Below are positions 18,070 through 26,308 of a stretch of 64,000 nucleotides of DNA, in pieces. Below the pieces are notes generated by a model. It was not told the DNA's origin, did not search any database, and was given only the letters and a program-made list of their open reading frames with translations. The position numbers were made by a program, and so were the translations under genes. Origin of the DNA: Bryobacteraceae bacterium (GTDB lineage Bacteria; Acidobacteriota; Terriglobia; Bryobacterales; Bryobacteraceae). The stretch lies in assembly GCA_026129905.1 (NCBI GenBank), contig JAHCHE010000014.1, forward strand, positions 154,991 to 218,990, read 5' to 3'. Numbering within the stretch: position 1 is the first letter of the stretch; every line of letters starts with the position of its first letter.

Positions 18070-19085
18070 GAGGCCGGGCGCCGGCTTTGGCGGCGCTGTT
18101 CGCGGGGCTGCTGGCATCGGGCGCGGCGGCGCAGGCGGCGGTGGACGGCGCGGTGATCAACCGGACGACCGGCAAGCCGCAGGGCGGGGCCGTGATCACC
18201 TTGTACGCCCTTGCCGGGGCGGGCGGCATGACGCCGGTGAAGACGGTGAAGACGGACGCCGAGGGGAAGTTCCGGATCGACGAGACGATCTCCGGAGCGC
18301 ACCTGCTGCAAACCATCTACGCCAACGTGCTGTACAACGAGATGCTCCAGCCGGGCGCGAAGACCAGCGGGCTGGAGCTGGCCGTGTACGATTCGTCCAA
18401 CAAAGCCGCTTCCGCCAAGGTATCGCAGCACATGGTGCTGCTGGAACCGATTGACAGCATCCTCCACGTCAACGAGAGCGTGGTGTTCCAGAACAGCGGC
18501 AACGTCACGTACAACGATCCGGCCAACGGCACGCTGCGCATCTTTGTGCCCGACGGCGCGCGGGGAGAACCGCGCCTGACGATCACGGCGCCGCAGGGAA
18601 TGCCGGTGCAGCGCAGCGCGCAGGAGACCAAGACGCCGGGGGTGCGGAAAATCGACTTTCCCGTGAAACCCGGCGAGACGCGGTTCGATATCACCTACGT
18701 GCTGCCGATGCCGGAAACGCACATCTTCGCGGGCCGGATTCTCCACGACGGAGGTCCGGTGAGGATCGTGGCGCCGCGGGGGGTTACGCTGACGGGCGAC
18801 GCGATCGCGATGATCGGCCAGGAGCCGAAGACGCTGGCGACGGTGTACGACGTGCGGAGCAAGGAATACTCGGTCCACGTCGAGGGCGTCGGGCAACTGG
18901 GCGGGGACGAGGGACCCTCAAGCGGCGGCGGGGGGCGGGGCATTCAAACGATTGCGGCGAGAATTTACGAACAGGTATTTGCCATCCTCGGCCTGGCGCT
19001 GTTGATCCTCCTGTTGGGTTTCATCCTGCTCTACCGGCGCGGCGGCAGCGCGGGGGAGACTCCGCCGGAGGCCCGGCGCCGCTGA
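18066..19085 (+). CDS. Exported membrane-anchored protein with carboxypeptidase-regulatory-like domain, inside the ccm operon
   Basis: A 339-residue protein. Residues 1-24 are a signal peptide. Residues about 25-105 form a carboxypeptidase-regulatory-like beta-sandwich (VDGAVINRTTGKPQGGAVITLY, DAEGKFRI). A long beta-rich middle part follows, and a Gly-rich linker leads to a C-terminal membrane helix (about 304-322) with a basic cytoplasmic tail. No heme motif or catalytic signature is seen. It overlaps the zinc-ribbon gene (ATGA) and ccmA, so it is firmly part of the operon and probably sits on the periplasmic face with the Ccm complex. Function unknown. The ATG at 18066 was chosen because the signal peptide begins there. 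Confidence 0.75.
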   Translation: MRGRAPALAALFAGLLASGAAAQAAVDGAVINRTTGKPQGGAVITLYALAGAGGMTPVKTVKTDAEGKFRIDETISGAHLLQTIYANVLYNEMLQPGAKTSGLELAVYDSSNKAASAKVSQHMVLLEPIDSILHVNESVVFQNSGNVTYNDPANGTLRIFVPDGARGEPRLTITAPQGMPVQRSAQETKTPGVRKIDFPVKPGETRFDITYVLPMPETHIFAGRILHDGGPVRIVAPRGVTLTGDAIAMIGQEPKTLATVYDVRSKEYSVHVEGVGQLGGDEGPSSGGGGRGIQTIAARIYEQVFAILGLALLILLLGFILLYRRGGSAGETPPEARRR

Positions 19086-19783
19086 TGTCCGCCATCGCCG
19101 TGGACGACGTCTGGAAGTACTTCGGCGATTTTCCCGCGCTCCGGCAGATCACCTTCTCCGTAAACCCAGGCGCCTGCATCGCCATCCTCGGCCGCAACGG
19201 CGCGGGTAAGACCACGCTGCTGCGAATCCTGGCGGGGCTGTCGCGTCCGGCCAAAGGCAAGGTGACGGTGTTGGGTCAGGACGCTCGCGATTCCGCCACG
19301 CGGCGCCACGTCGGCGTGCTGGGTCACGGCATCGCGATATACGACGAGCTGTCGGCGCTGGAGAACCTGGTTCTGTTCGGCCGGATCTTCGGGCTGAAGG
19401 ATCCGCGGCGCTCGGCGATGGAGTGGCTGGAGCGGACAGGGCTGGCGCACGTCCGCGACGGGTTGGTGAGGGAGTTTTCCCGCGGCATGCGGCAGCGGCT
19501 GGCGGTGGCGCGGGCGTTCCTGCACGACCCGGAAGTACTGCTGCTGGACGAGCCGTTCACCGCCCTGGACGACCGCGCGATCGCGCTGCTGCAGAACCTG
19601 CTGCGGGAGATGCTGGCGCGCGGCCGCACGATTCTCATGTCCACGCATCAATTGCGCGAAGCGCTGGAACTGGCCACGCACGTCGGCCTGATCAGCCGTG
19701 GCCGGCTGGCGTTTCACGGCGAGCGCCCGCCGGAAATGCTGACCGACCCCTCCTGGTTGTACCGGACCTACGGTGAGGCCTGA
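19085..19783 (+). CDS. ccmA: Heme exporter ATP-binding subunit CcmA
   Basis: A 232-residue ABC ATPase. Walker A GRNGAGKTT is near residue 38, the signature region is EFSRGMRQRLAVARA, Walker B is VLLLDEPF and the switch histidine is in STHQ. Located between an exported protein and ccmB, it matches CcmA, which with CcmB and CcmC releases holo-CcmE from the CcmC complex using ATP. The C-terminus carries about 20 residues beyond the switch region, as usual for CcmA. Start and stop overlap both neighbours by one base or more, so translation is coupled throughout. Confidence 0.9.
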   Translation: MSAIAVDDVWKYFGDFPALRQITFSVNPGACIAILGRNGAGKTTLLRILAGLSRPAKGKVTVLGQDARDSATRRHVGVLGHGIAIYDELSALENLVLFGRIFGLKDPRRSAMEWLERTGLAHVRDGLVREFSRGMRQRLAVARAFLHDPEVLLLDEPFTALDDRAIALLQNLLREMLARGRTILMSTHQLREALELATHVGLISRGRLAFHGERPPEMLTDPSWLYRTYGEA

Positions 19784-20463
19784 TGCGGTTCGCGCGCCAG
19801 TGTCTGACGGTAGCGGCCAAGGATCTGCGGTCGGAGTTGCGGACGAAGGAGGCGATCAACGCTTCGCTGTCGTTCGCGGTAGTGATCCTGCTGCTGTTCA
19901 GCTTCGTGTTCGATCCGACGGGCGACACGGCGCGGGAGCTTTCCGGCGGCCTGCTGTGGCTGGTGTTCGCCTTTGCGGGCGCGCTGATCCTGAACCGCTC
20001 GTTCTCGCGGGAATTGCAGAACGATTGCCTGGATGCGCTGATCGCGTCGCCCGTGCCGGGGTCCGCGCTGTTCGTGGGGAAGACGGCGGCGAACGTGCTG
20101 CTGCTGCTCGGGATCGAGATCGTGTGTCTTCCGGTGTTCGGCGTTTTTTACAACGTACGTTGGACGACGCGGTTCTGGCCGCTGATGCTGGTGCTGGCGC
20201 TGGGGACATGGGCGCTGGCGGTGATCGGCACGATGTTCAGCGCGCTGACGGTGAACCTGCGGTTGCGCGAGCTGATGCTGCCGATGCTGGTTTATCCGAT
20301 GCTGATTCCGGCGCTGATGTCGGCGATGCGGCTGACGACGGTGCTGATTTCGGGCGAGCCGCTGGCGGGAGACGAGCTGATCTGGCTCCGGCTGCTGGTT
20401 GGGTTTGATATCATTTTTACCGCTCTCGCGGTGGCGCTGGTCGACATCGTCCTGGTGGGGTGA
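19783..20463 (+). CDS. ccmB: Heme exporter membrane subunit CcmB
   Basis: A 226-residue protein with six hydrophobic segments, consistent with CcmB length (about 220). The start MRFARQCLTVAAKDLRSELRTKEAINASLSF begins with the amphipathic cytoplasmic segment typical of the family, and NRSFSRELQNDCLDALIASPV is the conserved loop. It pairs with CcmA as the membrane half of the transporter that acts on holo-CcmE. It lies between ccmA and ccmC with a one-base overlap upstream. Confidence 0.9.
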   Translation: MRFARQCLTVAAKDLRSELRTKEAINASLSFAVVILLLFSFVFDPTGDTARELSGGLLWLVFAFAGALILNRSFSRELQNDCLDALIASPVPGSALFVGKTAANVLLLLGIEIVCLPVFGVFYNVRWTTRFWPLMLVLALGTWALAVIGTMFSALTVNLRLRELMLPMLVYPMLIPALMSAMRLTTVLISGEPLAGDELIWLRLLVGFDIIFTALAVALVDIVLVG

Positions 20464-20473
20464 GGCGAATCAC

Positions 20474-21160
20474 ATGAGGGAGAAGCTTATCTATGCGCTG
20501 GCCGCGGCCGGCGGCCTATGGCTGGTGAGAAACCTGTACGTCATTCTGCTGCGGCTTCCGGACGAGGTGGAGCAGGGGGCGATCTACCGCATCATGTTCT
20601 TCCACATACCGTCGTGGTTCGTGTGCTTCACGGCGTTTTTCGTGGCGGGCGCCGCCAGCGCCGTCTACCTGGCGCGAAGGCGCGCGGGCATCGACGCGCT
20701 GGCGGTATCGGCGGTGGAAGTGGGAGTGGCGTTCACCGCCGTCGGGCTGGTGACGGGCGCGATCTGGGCGCGCATCATCTGGGGCATCTGGTGGACATGG
20801 GACCCGAGGCTGACCTGGGCGCTGATCTGCCTGCTGGTCTATCTCGGGTACCTGATGCTGCGGAGGGCGATCGACGATCCCACCGAGCGCGCGAAGAATT
20901 CGGCCGTGCTGTGCATCTTCGCCTTCACGTCGGTGGTGATCACCTACAAGGCGATCGACTGGTGGCGCACGCAGCACCCGGGCGCCGTTCTGAGCTTCCG
21001 GACCGGAGGCGGGAATATCGATCCGTTCATGGAGACCATGCTGTACCAGAACTGGCTGGCGTGGCTTCTGCTGGCGGCGGCGTTTGTGATGATCCGCATG
21101 CGGCAGGAGGAAACGCAACGGGAGATCGATGCGCTGCGGCGGATGGCGCACGCGCTGTGA
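20474..21160 (+). CDS. ccmC: Heme handling protein CcmC
   Basis: A 228-residue polytopic protein with six membrane helices. The WWD motif reads GIWWTWDPRLT, and histidines flank it (MFFHIPSW before, TQHPGAVL after) as expected for the heme ligands of CcmC. It loads heme onto CcmE. The ATG at 20474 is ten bases after the ccmB stop region; the frame is open further upstream but that part lies within ccmB. Length agrees with the family. Confidence 0.92.
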   Translation: MREKLIYALAAAGGLWLVRNLYVILLRLPDEVEQGAIYRIMFFHIPSWFVCFTAFFVAGAASAVYLARRRAGIDALAVSAVEVGVAFTAVGLVTGAIWARIIWGIWWTWDPRLTWALICLLVYLGYLMLRRAIDDPTERAKNSAVLCIFAFTSVVITYKAIDWWRTQHPGAVLSFRTGGGNIDPFMETMLYQNWLAWLLLAAAFVMIRMRQEETQREIDALRRMAHAL

Positions 21161-21190
21161 CGGCGCGTTTTGAAGGAGTGAATTGCCGAA

Positions 21191-21346
21191 ATGGATGAAC
21201 GCAATTTCATGTTCATGTTCTACGGACTGGCGTCGGCATGGGTCATCCTTGCAGGCTACGTGATTTCGCTCGGCGCGCGCGAGCGCAAGCAGCGGCGCCA
21301 GCTCGACAATTTGAAACGAATGCTGGAAGACAAGGAGAAAGCATAG
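21191..21346 (+). CDS. ccmD: CcmD-like small membrane protein
   Basis: A 51-residue ORF between ccmC and the enolase-superfamily gene. It begins MDERNFMFMFYGLASAWVIL, so a short polar N-terminus leads into a single membrane helix (about 8-27). A strongly basic, charged tail follows (ARERKQRRQLDNLKRMLEDKEK). That architecture, length and position after ccmC are those of CcmD, which stabilises the CcmABC-CcmE complex. GAAGGAG lies about 13 bases upstream. Its TAG stop shares a base with the GTG start of the next gene. Confidence 0.85.
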   Translation: MDERNFMFMFYGLASAWVILAGYVISLGARERKQRRQLDNLKRMLEDKEKA

Positions 21347-22698
21347 TGAAGCGTCGCAATCTTTTGCAGATGGCGGCCGGCGGTTCGCTGGCCGGCCTGG
21401 TAAGCCAGAGGGAAATGAAGGCACAGGCCCAGGTGGAACGCGCGACCCGGGGGATGCCGTCGCCGAAGATCAAGGACGTCCAGGTGATCGCCACGTCGCC
21501 GCAGGGGCTTCGATTGTGCGTGGTGAAAGTGGTCACGGACCAGGACGGGCTGTACGGCTATGGCTGCGCCACGTTCACGCAGCGCGCGGACCTGGTGGTG
21601 CCCGCGGTGGAGCGCTACCTGAAGCCGTTTCTGCTCGGCAAGCCGGCAGACCGTATCGACGATACCTGGCAGGCCTGCTATAACAGCTCGTACTGGCGCA
21701 ACGGTCCGGTGCTGAACAACGCGATCAGCGGCGTGGACCAGGCGCTATGGGACATCAAGGGGCGGCAGGCCGGGATGCCGGTTTACCAGGTGTTGGGCGG
21801 CAAGTGCCGCGAGGCGGCCGACTGTTACAGCCACGCTTCCGGCGGCGAGATCCCGGAGTTGATCGACAGCGCGCGCAAGATCATGGCGCGAGGCTTCCGC
21901 CACGTCCGCATTCAGGTGGGCGTCCCGGGCATGTCGGGCTACGGCGCGGGCCGGCGAGGCGAGGCGGCGAAGATCCAGGCGCTGCACGACGGTCCCGTCT
22001 ACGAGCCGGCCATGTATATCCGCCGCGCGCTTCAGATGTTCGAGGCGGCGCGCAAGGAATTGGGCGAGGAAGTGGAACTGCTGCACGACGTGCACGAGCG
22101 CATCTCGCCGACGCAGGCCATCCAGTTCTGCAAGGACGTCGAGAAGTTCCGCCTGTTCTTCCTCGAAGACCCGGTTTCGCCGGAGGACATCGGCTGGTTC
22201 CGCATCCTGCGGCAGCAATCGTCGGTGCCGCTGGCGATGGGCGAGCTGTTCAACAGCCCGCACGAGTGGACGCCGCTGATCGTCGAGCGGCTGATCGACT
22301 ACATCCGGGTGCACGTGACGCAAGCGGGCGGCCTGACGCCGTGCCGCAAGATGGCGGCGCTGGGAGAGGCGTTCAGCGTGCGGACGGCGTGGCACGGGCC
22401 GGGCGACGTGTCGCCGGTGGGCCACGCGGCCAACGTCGCGCTGGACCTCGCCTGCTGGAACTTCGGCATCCAGGAGTACTCGGCGTTCAGCGAGCAGACG
22501 CGTGAGGTGTTCGATGGCTGCCCGGAGATGAAGAACGGCTACCTGTACGCCAACGAGAAGCCCGGCTGGGGCATCGAAGTGAACGAGGCGGCGGCCAAGC
22601 GCTACCCGTTCGGCCACGGCGAGCGCGATTTCCGCAGCAAGTACAACGGGGGCTGGGGCGAAGTGCGCCGCATGGACGGGACGATCATCAAGCAGTAA
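21346..22698 (+). CDS. Enolase-superfamily dehydratase, ManD/RspA-like, with Tat-type leader
   Basis: A 450-residue protein starting at GTG (21346), overlapping the ccmD stop. The leader KRRNLLQMAAGGSLAGL looks like a twin-arginine signal. The mature part is a mandelate racemase/muconate lactonizing enzyme-type barrel: HDVHERISP near 245, FLEDPVSPED near 268, MGELFNSPHEW near 295 and RTAWHGPGDVSP near 345. These match the metal ligands and catalytic histidine of the D-mannonate dehydratase (ManD/RspA) branch. It probably dehydrates a sugar acid, but periplasmic location is unusual for that branch. The coupling to ccmD may be incidental. The sequence after its stop carries a duplicated end (see repeats). 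Confidence 0.8.
   Translation: MKRRNLLQMAAGGSLAGLVSQREMKAQAQVERATRGMPSPKIKDVQVIATSPQGLRLCVVKVVTDQDGLYGYGCATFTQRADLVVPAVERYLKPFLLGKPADRIDDTWQACYNSSYWRNGPVLNNAISGVDQALWDIKGRQAGMPVYQVLGGKCREAADCYSHASGGEIPELIDSARKIMARGFRHVRIQVGVPGMSGYGAGRRGEAAKIQALHDGPVYEPAMYIRRALQMFEAARKELGEEVELLHDVHERISPTQAIQFCKDVEKFRLFFLEDPVSPEDIGWFRILRQQSSVPLAMGELFNSPHEWTPLIVERLIDYIRVHVTQAGGLTPCRKMAALGEAFSVRTAWHGPGDVSPVGHAANVALDLACWNFGIQEYSAFSEQTREVFDGCPEMKNGYLYANEKPGWGIEVNEAAAKRYPFGHGERDFRSKYNGGWGEVRRMDGTIIKQ
22685..22697 (+). repeat. 13-bp direct repeat, left copy, flanking the AbiEii remnant
   Basis: TCATCAAGCAGTA forms the last codons of the enolase-superfamily gene and recurs exactly at 23699-23711. With a gap or two, similarity extends to about 20 bases (GGGA before, AGG after). 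The two copies bracket the roughly 1-kb AbiEii-like cassette, which suggests insertion at the gene's 3' end with duplication of the target. Confidence 0.6.
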
Positions 22699-22785
22699 GG
22701 TATACGGAAGAGCGCGGGCCGGTCGTTGGCGTTGTGGGACCGCAGGAGACCGGAGGCGCTCCGACTTCCGTCGCGCGCGAGAGAG

Positions 22786-23342
22786 ATGCCACCGACATTT
22801 CAGCCGCGGTTAGACATCTTGCCCGAGTCGCAGCGGCTGCTGTGGCCCGATCTTGACGCAGTACCGCAGGATTTTGTGCTCTACGGCGGTACGGCTCTGG
22901 CGCTACAGCTCGGCCCTGGAGGTTTTCGTCGATCGTGACGGTCCTGTCAAGGTAGCTTTCTTCGGCGGGCTTGACAATCTCGATCGAGTCGAGGATCCGC
23001 GCCGCGCCGCAGGGTCGCGCGTGCAGGTGTCGACCTCGCTGGAATGAAGTTGCGCGTGATCCAGGTGCGTGCGCGAACTGGAAGGACTATGTGGATAACC
23101 ATACGCTTGTGAGTCACGGGATCAACCTTCGTTTGGCGCTGGCCGCAGGCAAGGCAATCGACCGTTCCTTTGATCCGGCGATCAGCCTACGAGCGCTTCA
23201 TTTCTACGGAGACGGCACGCTGGATCGCGTGTCTCTCGCTATGCAGCGCGATCTGACGAGGTGGGCCAGTTCCGTCAACATCGCCGGGCTCCCGGTTCTG
23301 TTCCCCCGCCGTGGCCTGGCGCCGAGGAGTATCGAAGGATGA
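22786..23342 (+). pseudogene. Decayed AbiEii/AbiGii-type nucleotidyltransferase toxin
   Basis: Three frames in succession carry pieces of one family. Frame one (22786-22938) begins with MPPTFQPRLDILPESQRLLW and goes on to FVLYGGTALALQLG before a stop. Frame two (to 23047) has VKVAFFGGLDNLDRVEDP. Frame three (about 23040-23342) has KDYVDNHTLVSHGINLRLALAAG and SLRALHFYGDGTLDRV. Together they follow the AbiEii-like nucleotidyltransferase order, but with at least two frameshifts. The catalytic Asp-x-Asp segment that should follow GGTALALQLG is missing. AbiEii toxins act in abortive-infection toxin-antitoxin pairs; this copy cannot be functional. Direct repeats flank the cassette. Confidence 0.7.
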
Positions 23343-23692
23343 TCCTCCCGCTGCCTTATCCGCCGGAGCTTCTTCGCGTCGCCCGAAAAGTGGTTTGGTA
23401 CGACGCCCCGGAGAGAACGCTGTCGGATTTGCCGACCTTCCTGGCGCACTTGATGGTCTATGGCTCGCCATTGGACGTGGCGGCGACGGAACGGCATGTG
23501 CCGACGGAAGAGTTTCAGCGCGTGCTGGAGAACGCTCCGCCGGGTATCTTCACCGAGGAAGCGCGGACTAGGCCGAAGTTCCTTCGGACTAGGTGGCATC
23601 GGCGATTCGGGCTGCCGGTTCCACCTCTGCCAAGGCGCCGTTTTCCGGATGGTTCGCTGGGCCCGGAACCAGGAGGCTTCTTCGGGCGGTAG
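23339..23692 (+). CDS. Small conserved protein accompanying the AbiEii remnant, possibly the partner
   Basis: A 117-residue open frame starting MILPLPYPPELLRVARKVVW and ending PPLPRRRFPDGSLGPEPGGFFG plus Arg. It overlaps the last bases of the decayed nucleotidyltransferase. Such a short protein with the pattern DLPTFLAHLMVYG and EEFQRVLENAPPGIF is commonly found beside these nucleotidyltransferase genes, so it may be the cognate partner. I infer this from memory of such pairs and cannot verify it. An apparent 21-base in-frame duplication (CGGACTAGG twice, at about 23566 and 23587) interrupts the expected WHRRFG region, so this gene may also be decaying. Confidence 0.5.
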   Translation: MILPLPYPPELLRVARKVVWYDAPERTLSDLPTFLAHLMVYGSPLDVAATERHVPTEEFQRVLENAPPGIFTEEARTRPKFLRTRWHRRFGLPVPPLPRRRFPDGSLGPEPGGFFGR

Positions 23693-23698
23693 GGAGAC

Positions 23699-23711
23699 TC
23701 ATCAAGCAGTA
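23699..23711 (+). repeat. 13-bp direct repeat, right copy, flanking the AbiEii remnant
   Basis: TCATCAAGCAGTA, identical to 22685-22697, starts seven bases after the stop of the small partner-like gene. It marks the right edge of the cassette. Confidence 0.6.
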
Positions 23712-23790
23712 GGCGGCGCGGCGGAGGCGCATCGGAAACGAAGCGACGCGGAGGACGGAAGCTGTCCGCAATGGGTGATATCGTTCTTGC

Positions 23791-24276
23791 ATGGCATCCG
23801 GAACCGGCGCTTCGACGCATGTGATTCCCGCGGAGGCTCTGCTCCAGCATTGGCAGGGGCATCGCCGCCTGACTCGCCGCACGATCGAAGCGTTCCCGGA
23901 GGAACAGCTCTTCCGATTTTCGATCGGCTCGATGCGCTCGTTCGGGGCGATGGCCCTCGAGCTGCTCGCCATCGGAGAGCCGCTCGTCCGGGGCGTTGCG
24001 ACAGGGGAATGGGACGAATCGTTCACCCGGGAAGAGCGGCCGAAGGAGGAGATCCTTGGACTGTGGGACGACAGCACCGCCAGGATCGGCGCCTTGTGGC
24101 CGCGGATTCCGCCGGAACGTTTTGACGAGACGATGACGGCGTTCGGCAAATATCCGGGCCGCGCCTACGACCTGCTGCTGTATGCCATCGACAACGAGAT
24201 TCACCACCGCGGTCAGGGATACGTGTACCTGCGCGCGCTGGGGATCGAGCCGCCGCCGTTCTACGAGCGGGAGTGA
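23791..24276 (+). CDS. DinB family protein (cytoplasmic)
   Basis: A 161-residue protein without a signal peptide. It has the DinB four-helix pattern: LLQHWQGHRRLTRRTIEAFPEEQLF near residue 17, FGAMALELLAIGE in the middle and NEIHHRGQGYVYLRALGIEPP at the C-terminus. The two histidines in NEIHHRGQ are the typical metal ligands; the usual third histidine in the middle helix is not obvious (the position reads ELLAIGE), so metal binding may differ. Substrate unknown. It stands alone between the AbiEii cassette and the TolB-like gene. Confidence 0.75.
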   Translation: MASGTGASTHVIPAEALLQHWQGHRRLTRRTIEAFPEEQLFRFSIGSMRSFGAMALELLAIGEPLVRGVATGEWDESFTREERPKEEILGLWDDSTARIGALWPRIPPERFDETMTAFGKYPGRAYDLLLYAIDNEIHHRGQGYVYLRALGIEPPPFYERE

Positions 24277-24417
24277 GGCGCCCGCGCCGACAAAGGCGCA
24301 CGTCGCCTTATGCATATAATGTGGAACTGTGGCGGAGGGGGCGGAGAATCGCAGCGGGGGACAACGAATGGCGCCTCGCGGCGAGAAGAAGCGCACAGCC
24401 GCCGGTGAGCCGGACAC

Positions 24418-26139
24418 ATGAGTGGACGCCTGAGGCCGGCAATCGCGCTGGCGGTCGTCGGAGTTCTCGCGGCGCTCGGCTGCGAGTTGGCGAACCGCCA
24501 CGGGGGACGGCAAGACAGGCCGCCGTCCCGCGCGGTTCCGGTAACCAGCTTCCCCGGATCGAAAGATTTCCCCTGCTTTTCGCCCGACGGAAGCCGAATC
24601 GCCTTCTCCTGGGATGGGAACCACCCGTCCCGCCAGTGGGATCTTTACGTCCAAGTGATCGGCGCGGGGGAGCCGCTTCAACTGACGCGGGATCCTGTCG
24701 ACGACATGCTCCCTGAATGGTCGCCGGACGGCCGTTATATCGCGTTCTGCCGGAGGATGGAAGGTTTCGACGCCTACGCCATCTATGTGATCCCGGCGTT
24801 GGGCGGCGCCGAACGTAAGATTGCCGAAGCTCGCGCCGGGGTATCGTGGTCACCGGACGGAGAGACCCTTGCGCTCGCCCGTGGCGGAATTATCCTCCAC
24901 TCCTTGGACACGGGGACGGAAACGCAGATCACCAGCCCGGAACCGCACACGGACGGACTACCGGTGTTTTCGCCGGACGGAAAGTGGATCGCCCTCACTC
25001 GCAGCTTTTCGGCTTCCTCGCGGGAGGTGTTTGTGGTTTCCGCGCGGGGTGGAGCCGCCAGGCAACTCACGTTCGACAACAGGCCGACGTTCGGCGTGAG
25101 CTGGAGCGCGGACAGCCGCGAGATCGTCTTTTCTTCAAACCGGGGCGATTCCGGGGAAGGCCTCTGGCGGATCCGGGCCGACGGGGGAACACCGGCGCCG
25201 GTCCCCTTAAGTTCGCTGACCGCGTACTATCCGGCGATCTCGCGGCGGGGAAACCGGCTGGCATACAGCGAAGCCTTTGAGGATCTGAACATCTACCGGC
25301 ATGAAGGTTCCGGTTTCGGAGGCGGGCGGACGCCGGGGCCGTTCAGCGCGCCGAAGATCCTGATCCAATCGTCTCGCAAAGACACCAGCCCGGCGTTTTC
25401 GCCCGACGGAGAGAAGATCACGTTCGTTTCGACGCGAAGCGGAAACGATGAGATCTGGGTTTGCAGCAGAACCGGGGGCAACCTCGCGCAAATCACTTCG
25501 ATCGGCGGCGCTCCGACGGGTTCTCCGAGGTGGTCGCCGGACGGGCGGTGGATCGCGTTCGACTCGCGGCCCGGCGCCAGTTCCGAGATCTTCGTGGTCT
25601 CGGCGGAGGGAGGACCGCCGCGCCAATTGACGTTCGACGCCACCGACGACGCCGTGCCAGCCTGGTCGCACGACGGCCGCTGGATCTATTTCATCTCTAA
25701 CCGGGGGAGCGGCGATCAGATCTGGAAAATGCCATCGGAGGGCGGTCCCGCCGGGCAAATCACGCGCACCGGGGCGCGTGAGGCCTGGGCCTCTCCCGAT
25801 GGCAGGCTGGTGTATTTCAACAAATGGGCGCCGGGGATCTGGTCAGTTCCCGTGGATGGCGGGCCGGAGAAACTCGTGCCGGGTCTTGAACTCGCCCACA
25901 AGTCGCGGTCGTGGGGCGTGCAGGCGCAGGGCATCTACTTCGTTTCCGCGGACGGGCCGGGGTACGCGATCCGGTTTCAAGACGCGCGAACCGGAAAGAT
26001 CACGCGCCTGGCGACGTTGGACAAAGAGCCGTTCTGGAATGCGCCCGTTCTGGCGCTCTCGCCCGATGGGCGCTCGCTGCTGTACGTGCGACTGGACTAC
26101 GACGTGAAAGACATTATGGTGGTGGAGGGGTTTCGGTAG
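24418..26139 (+). CDS. TolB-like beta-propeller lipoprotein (WD40/PD40 repeats)
   Basis: A 573-residue protein. The leader ends in a lipobox LAALGC with Cys22, so it is probably lipid-anchored. The rest consists of repeated PD40 units, each with a form of FSPDG(R/K)WIAF: near residues 50, 100, 180, 325, 375 and 420, and a final LSPDGRSLLYVRLDYDVKDIMVVEGF. This matches the sensor or propeller half of acidobacterial serine/threonine kinases of the PknB-TolB type, here without the kinase. A binding or scaffold role in the periplasm is likely. The ATG follows a region with no strong ribosome binding site. No operon partner. Confidence 0.8.
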   Translation: MSGRLRPAIALAVVGVLAALGCELANRHGGRQDRPPSRAVPVTSFPGSKDFPCFSPDGSRIAFSWDGNHPSRQWDLYVQVIGAGEPLQLTRDPVDDMLPEWSPDGRYIAFCRRMEGFDAYAIYVIPALGGAERKIAEARAGVSWSPDGETLALARGGIILHSLDTGTETQITSPEPHTDGLPVFSPDGKWIALTRSFSASSREVFVVSARGGAARQLTFDNRPTFGVSWSADSREIVFSSNRGDSGEGLWRIRADGGTPAPVPLSSLTAYYPAISRRGNRLAYSEAFEDLNIYRHEGSGFGGGRTPGPFSAPKILIQSSRKDTSPAFSPDGEKITFVSTRSGNDEIWVCSRTGGNLAQITSIGGAPTGSPRWSPDGRWIAFDSRPGASSEIFVVSAEGGPPRQLTFDATDDAVPAWSHDGRWIYFISNRGSGDQIWKMPSEGGPAGQITRTGAREAWASPDGRLVYFNKWAPGIWSVPVDGGPEKLVPGLELAHKSRSWGVQAQGIYFVSADGPGYAIRFQDARTGKITRLATLDKEPFWNAPVLALSPDGRSLLYVRLDYDVKDIMVVEGFR

Positions 26140-26273
26140 ACCAGCAACGGGCGTTCTGCGGCAAAGAGGCAGCCGGATCCATCGCGCATCGCTCCTGTCC
26201 AAATTGACAACTGTCAGGTAAGGGACTGGCGCGGCGCTGAGCTTTCTCGCCCGTTTCCAGCCCCTCCCCATAA

Positions 26274-26308
26274 GAACTGCTCGTGAGGATTTCCCTCAAG
26301 CAGCTCAC
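26274..26308 (-). ncRNA. Possible group II intron fragment (GAAA-capped stem)
   Basis: On the minus strand this stretch folds as CTGCT-TGAGG-GAAA-TCCTCA-CG-AGCAG, preceded by GAG and followed by TTC and a G-rich run. That layout resembles the conserved stem found after the reverse-transcriptase ORF of bacterial group II introns. No reverse transcriptase and no clear domain V are seen, so at most a relic is present. It could be a fortuitous hairpin. Confidence 0.35.
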
